The notes under the pieces are model-generated. The model was not told where the DNA came from, did no database searches, and was given only the letters and a program-made list of their open reading frames with translations. Shown in pieces: positions 19,194 to 22,665 of a stretch of 22,665 bases of DNA. Position 1 is the stretch's first letter, and every line of letters begins with the position of its first letter. Both the position numbers and the translations under genes were made by a program. This DNA comes from Chloromonas sp. AAM2 (taxonomy: Eukaryota; Chlorophyta; Chlorophyceae; Chlamydomonadales; Chlamydomonadaceae). The DNA lies in NCBI GenBank assembly GCA_004335635.1, contig QAXH01005098.1, forward strand, positions 1 to 22,665, written 5' to 3'.

Positions 19194-22100
19194 TCACAGG
19201 CCAGCCACCAGCAGCCTCACTTCCGGCCTGAACTCATCCTGCCAATGCACCAGCACCCCCTCAGACGCTTGGAAAGGCGGTGTGGCAGGCCACAGGGGGT
19301 TGCTGGGCCCTTGGGCATGTGATGTGGGCATGGCGCCAGCTGCCTGGATGTACTGTAGCAGCATTTGGGCGGTGGCGGGACCCAGGCAGAGACCCGAGCC
19401 TTCGTGTCCGGCAGCTACGAACAGCCCTGCAGTCACGAAGCATCCACGTGTCCTGGGTTTTCCGTCCTCCCAATCTGCTTCCTTTTTTTGTTGCCTTTGG
19501 ACCTGTGTCGGCCCATCTTCTGCTTTCTTGCTCGGGGCGGTACACATCCTGTAGTTCTGCCTCTGCACACCCCAGCTGACCGCACATGGCAAACAGTGTA
19601 ACAAAAGTTGTTCTGCGAGGTCGAGGCCACAAATTAACCCTGCATTCCACGAAAAGTCGTACATAGCAACAAGAAGGCTGATGCAAGTCAATGGTCATTT
19701 TCATTGCATCCCTGTCACCTAGTTGACCCACCTCCTGCTCCAGCTTCACCCCAGCACTATGCCTCATCACTTCCCATTGTGAACAAAACAAATCCAACAG
19801 TTCGGAAGATTCAGATGAGACCTGGCGAGAAACCGAGAACAATTGTTTACCTGGCTGCCCGGGCACCGGGCCAATGATAGGCAGGCCGCCCATTGCATAG
19901 GGCCTAGGCCCCACCCGCACCGCACCCCTTGACGGCCTCGCACACCCCTTCAGTGCTGGGATGAACTGTCCTGCTCGTTGCATGATGGCATCGACCACCT
20001 CTGTCTGTACAACTGGCTCCAGCTGCCCTAGCTCCCGGCTAGAGCCTACAAGCAGATTGCCTGTTGCACTGGTGGTGGCTGTGAAGGTGATGTCGGCTGA
20101 GGAAGGGCTGGGGCTGGCTGGGGTTTGTGTGCTGTCTTGTGGATGGCCGGTGGCTGTGGTGCGTGCGGCATAATGCTGCAGGGCGGCAAGGCAGCAGCAA
20201 CGTGTGTGGCCCTGCTAACTTTGGCCATGTAAGACGTGCCTCGTAAGAAAGAGCTTAGATGATATGTATATATGTATATGTACATGCACATGTACGTATA
20301 TGTAAGAGCCTGCGTAGCAAGAGCCCAAATGATGATCAGTGGTATAGCAGAAACAGACGCAAACGTGCTCCCGCTGCGGCATACGTCCTTCGCACCTGCG
20401 CCATTTGACAACTCGGTGATGTGATTCTGGTACAGCCAAATTTCAGCACATGTGACCTTGATGCGGTTACCCACGAAAGCGATCCCTTGTCAGGAACGAG
20501 CCAGCCCACGCACATTGCAGCTAGACTAAGCCGGTCCAGTCATTCCGTCCATGCACATGCATCGCGTGCTGTTCCCTGCACTGACCTTGGTGTACGACAT
20601 TTCCATGACACCCATGCTCAGGGGAGGCATGGACTCCGGGCGCGGCACCTCGCACAGATGACCCCTGCAAAGCAATAAGCGGAACGCTGATTTGGTACTC
20701 TTCCATTCGGCGACTGGTGCACAAATCTTCTAGAACACCTGAAAACCAGAGAGGCACGTGCTGACAACCATGATCATCATCATTACATGGCTCATCATGG
20801 TGCAACCCACGGTACTGCAGCTAGACGCAATATCTCTCCAAGAATTACGCGCCTGACAATCGTTAAGCCAAGAAAGGCCACTGGTAGCAGGGTGCAAAGC
20901 ACGAACGTCATCACTAGCAATACGCTGAACACCACATGGCAAGCCCCACAACTGACCTCTGCTCTGACACGAAGGTGTGACACAGCTCTTGCAACACATG
21001 CCAGTATAGACTGTTTGGCTGCCAGTTAGAGCGTTGGCTGCCAGTTAGAGCATAGGCTGTTTGGCTGCCTTGCCAGGTCATAGGCTGTTGGCTGCCCAGC
21101 GCACAATCAGGCTGCTCGGCTGCCAATGCCCCTACGCTTGATCTTGCACTGCTACGAACAAACCTTATTTGCATGTGCCTCACATGCACTTTTGCACTGT
21201 AAACTCAGACACGCCCACCCACCCCCCACAGGCATGCGGCCGAGCTGGTTCGGGCCTTAAATAAAGGTCGCATGGCCATTGAATCATTGTTAAGCTTGCT
21301 CTGCATAATACATGGCCGGCTGCATGGCCGGCTGCGCCTTGATATGCTCTTTCCCATGCCTCCTTCAGATGCCACATGCCACATGCCACATGTGGCCTCA
21401 TGTCATTGATATGCTCTTTCCCATGCCACATGCCTCATGCCACAGGCCCCTGTGCTTCACCTTCGGGGTGTGAGGGCTGCATGCCACAACGGTTCACGAG
21501 TGGCATTTGCCAGCAGTTGACCAGTCCACACGCCAGCAGCCACCACAGTAGCCAGCCTGCACGATTTATTGCGAGCTTTCATTCAGAGCTGTTCCTGCCC
21601 TGTATGAGCCAGTAGTAGCTCGTTGATTTACCTAACTGTTTCCAGAGAAAAGGTTCGAATCAATTCCCAATTCTTCACTGGGTTTGATTCATGCTAATTT
21701 GGCCTGTAGCGCCAAACACGCTACAGTTTACCAGGGCCCTGGATTTTGAAGGCCTAGCAGCTACCAGTTTAGCGGGGCCAACATGTGCGACCCGTCAAGT
21801 GTGAAATCAGAGCCCAAACTAAACAAGATTTTCCGATTATGCCCTGATGCTTATGCATCTTTCAATTCATGCTTGTGCATATTTTAAGCTGCATTGATTC
21901 ATTATATTATTAGTTGTTATACCTGTAGTAGTTGTTCTGTCGCACAGTCACTTGCGCATAAACTAGCCTGCAGCAAGCTGCATCGCAGCACATTTAACTA
22001 CGTTTCTGACATTTATCTGACCCACTCCCTGAGACGCCGTTTGACCAACCTATGAGCCTCAAAGGCCCTGAACCACCGACATCTCTTACCTTCCTAATAG

Positions 22101-22199
22101 TTTGTGCTGCTGAGTGATCACACCATGCACTGCCCTGCCAGCGGCGCCGGATGATCCCTCTTGACAATAGACATGCTCGGCAGGCTCATGAAGTAAGTC
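19194..22199 (-). CDS. FAD-dependent oxidoreductase, DAO (glycine/D-amino-acid oxidase) family, C-terminal part
   Basis: Exons (minus strand): 22199-22090, 21556-21498, 20713-20586, 20175-19851, 19426-19194 (TGA). GT-AG junction phases are 2, 1, 0, 1, all matching, and encode about 284 residues. The order of motifs is that of a DAO fold: GRAVHGVITQQ (beta strands after the FAD site), then VVAAGVWTGQLL (the conserved Ala-Gly-x-Trp turn), LLLCRGHLCEVPRP (the R-x-G-H-L strand), GVMEMSYTKHY, TATTSATGNLLVGSSRE, VGPRPYAMGGLPIIGPVPG and AGHEGSGLCLGPATAQ (the C-terminal FAD/substrate helix). Such enzymes oxidise amine substrates with FAD; the substrate here cannot be told. The N-terminal GxGxxG exons were not found between 22200 and the window edge, so the gene probably continues rightward. 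A Pro/Ser/Thr-rich insert (around QDSTQTPASPSPSS) interrupts the domain at the start of exon 20175-19851. The 784-base intron 20714-21497 contains a dispersed repeat copy. Confidence 0.87.
20260..20306. repeat. AT/GT-rich near-palindrome
   Basis: TATATGTACATG and CATGTACGTATA flank a CA dinucleotide and form an almost perfect inverted repeat. An alternating TATATGTATA run precedes it. It lies in intron 20176-20585 of the oxidoreductase gene. Confidence 0.65.
20769..20896 (-). mobile_element. Copy C of the dispersed element, inverted
   Basis: This copy lies in an oxidoreductase intron on the same strand as the gene. Reading the plus strand, a short TGATCATCATCATTACATGG tail is followed by CCACGGTACTGCAGCTAGAC, CTCCAAGAATTACGCGCCTG, ACAATCGTTAAGCCAAGAAA and GGCCACTGGTAGCAGGGTGC. 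This is the reverse complement of copies A and B, and its far end matches copy B through the GCTACCAG block. Confidence 0.65.
21011..21096. repeat. Short repeats of TTGGCTGCC
   Basis: TTGGCTGCCAGTTAGAGC occurs at 21015-21032 and 21034-21051. Shorter TTGGCTGCC and CATAGGCTGTT pieces follow. The repeats are in an intron of the oxidoreductase gene. Confidence 0.8.
21311..21427. repeat. Cluster of short direct repeats and a palindrome
   Basis: CATGGCCGGCTG occurs twice in tandem (21311-21334). GATATGCTCTTTCCCATGCC occurs at 21341-21360 and 21408-21427. CCACATGCCACATG-type repeats and the palindrome CCACATGTGG lie between them. The cluster is intronic in the oxidoreductase gene. Confidence 0.8.
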
Positions 22200-22415
22200 C
22201 TGAAATACAAGGTCAGTAGTGTGTTCCAGATTGGCCAAGCTCAAATGGCTGTTAATGCTTTCACAGTCTCCACATAATGCATTGCCCGAATTCTCGAACA
22301 AACCGTCGACAGAGCAGCATTGTGCCACTGACAAAGCCCAGGTGAAGACTGAAAGCAGAACTTGAATTCCAATCTTGTTAACGGGTCCCTGTGTTTGGTG
22401 CGTCAGAGCCATGTC

Positions 22416-22445
22416 GTCATCATCATCATCATTACATGAATTCTC
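22416..22445 (-). mobile_element. Copy D: tail stub of the dispersed element
   Basis: On the plus strand (CAT)5 is followed by TACATG, five unmatched bases and TCATGG. This matches the tail junction of copies B and C (CATTACATGGCTTTTCATGG) with a short mismatch. Similarity stops there, so only the extreme 3' end is present, if this is a true copy. Confidence 0.4.
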
Positions 22446-22450
22446 ATGGC

Positions 22451-22665
22451 CATGTGTGTGCATGGCATCAGAGCCATGTGTGTACATGGCCATGTGTGTG
22501 CATGGCATCAGAGCCATGTGTGTGAATGGCCATGTGTGTACATGGACATGTGTGTGCATGGCCATGTGTGTGCATGGCATCAGATCCATGTGTGTGCATG
22601 GCATCAGAGCCATGTGTGTACATGGACATGTGTGTGCATGGCATCAGACCCATGTGTGTGCATGG
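22451..22665. repeat. Tandem array of CATGTGTGTGCATGG-type units, running off the window edge
   Basis: Units of about 16 bases (CATGTGTGTGCATGGC or CATGTGTGTACATGGC) alternate with units of about 24 bases that add ATCAGAGC. The array continues to the last base. Minus-strand frames rich in MPCTHM are artefacts of the repeat. Confidence 0.9.

Noticed and set aside
21648..21668. GGTTCGAATC resembling a tRNA T-loop or B box
   Set aside because: The flanking bases do not form the T stem, and no acceptor stem, anticodon arm or A box is placed around it.
22086..22613. Minus-strand open frame of 175 codons as a complete gene
   Set aside because: Its first part is the CATGTGTG array. Only 22199-22090 is supported, as an exon of the oxidoreductase gene.

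Overview
The window looks like nuclear DNA of a green alga, most likely a chlorophyte of the Chlamydomonadales type. Short exons are separated by many GT-AG introns of about 200-800 bases. Donors are often GTGAGT, GTGCGT or GTAAG and acceptors end in pyrimidines plus GCAG. One protein is rich in Gly, Ala, Ser and Thr, and non-coding DNA is full of TGCATG-, CA- and ATG-type micro- and minisatellites. The assignment to a group is inference; no rRNA, tRNA or organelle marker is present. Nothing looks prokaryotic: there are no operons, CRISPR arrays or phage genes.

Four genes were rebuilt by hand from protein similarity, splice sites and codon phase. (1) Minus strand, about 0.3-1.35 kb (possibly 0-1.7 kb): part of a gene with an MJ1316/DUF504-type domain. 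(2) Plus strand, 2400-6227: a complete six-exon CIA30-family gene (NDUFAF1-like, mitochondrial complex I assembly). (3) Minus strand, 18681-7955: a 20-exon gene for a predicted protein of about 1388 residues, with coiled coils near both ends and a long low-complexity middle; I do not recognise the family. (4) Minus strand, from about 22.2 kb down to 19194: the C-terminal five exons of a FAD-dependent oxidoreductase of the DAO (glycine/D-amino-acid oxidase) family, whose N-terminal FAD-binding exons were not found and are probably beyond the right edge.

Layout: genes 1 and 2 diverge across a repeat-bearing gap of about 0.7 kb. Genes 2 and 3 converge on a gap of 1.7 kb without recognisable coding sequence. 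Genes 3 and 4 lie head to tail, 512 bases apart. There is no sign that the genes act in one pathway; this looks like ordinary algal gene neighbourhood.

The most interesting structure is in the introns: a short, frame-preserving copy of exon 7 in gene 3; a second copy of the start of the CIA30 terminal exon; two places where a tandem duplication supplies an extra in-frame 5' splice site; and a dispersed element with an (ATG)n tail, present in three clear copies and one stub. I found no convincing new multi-gene system.
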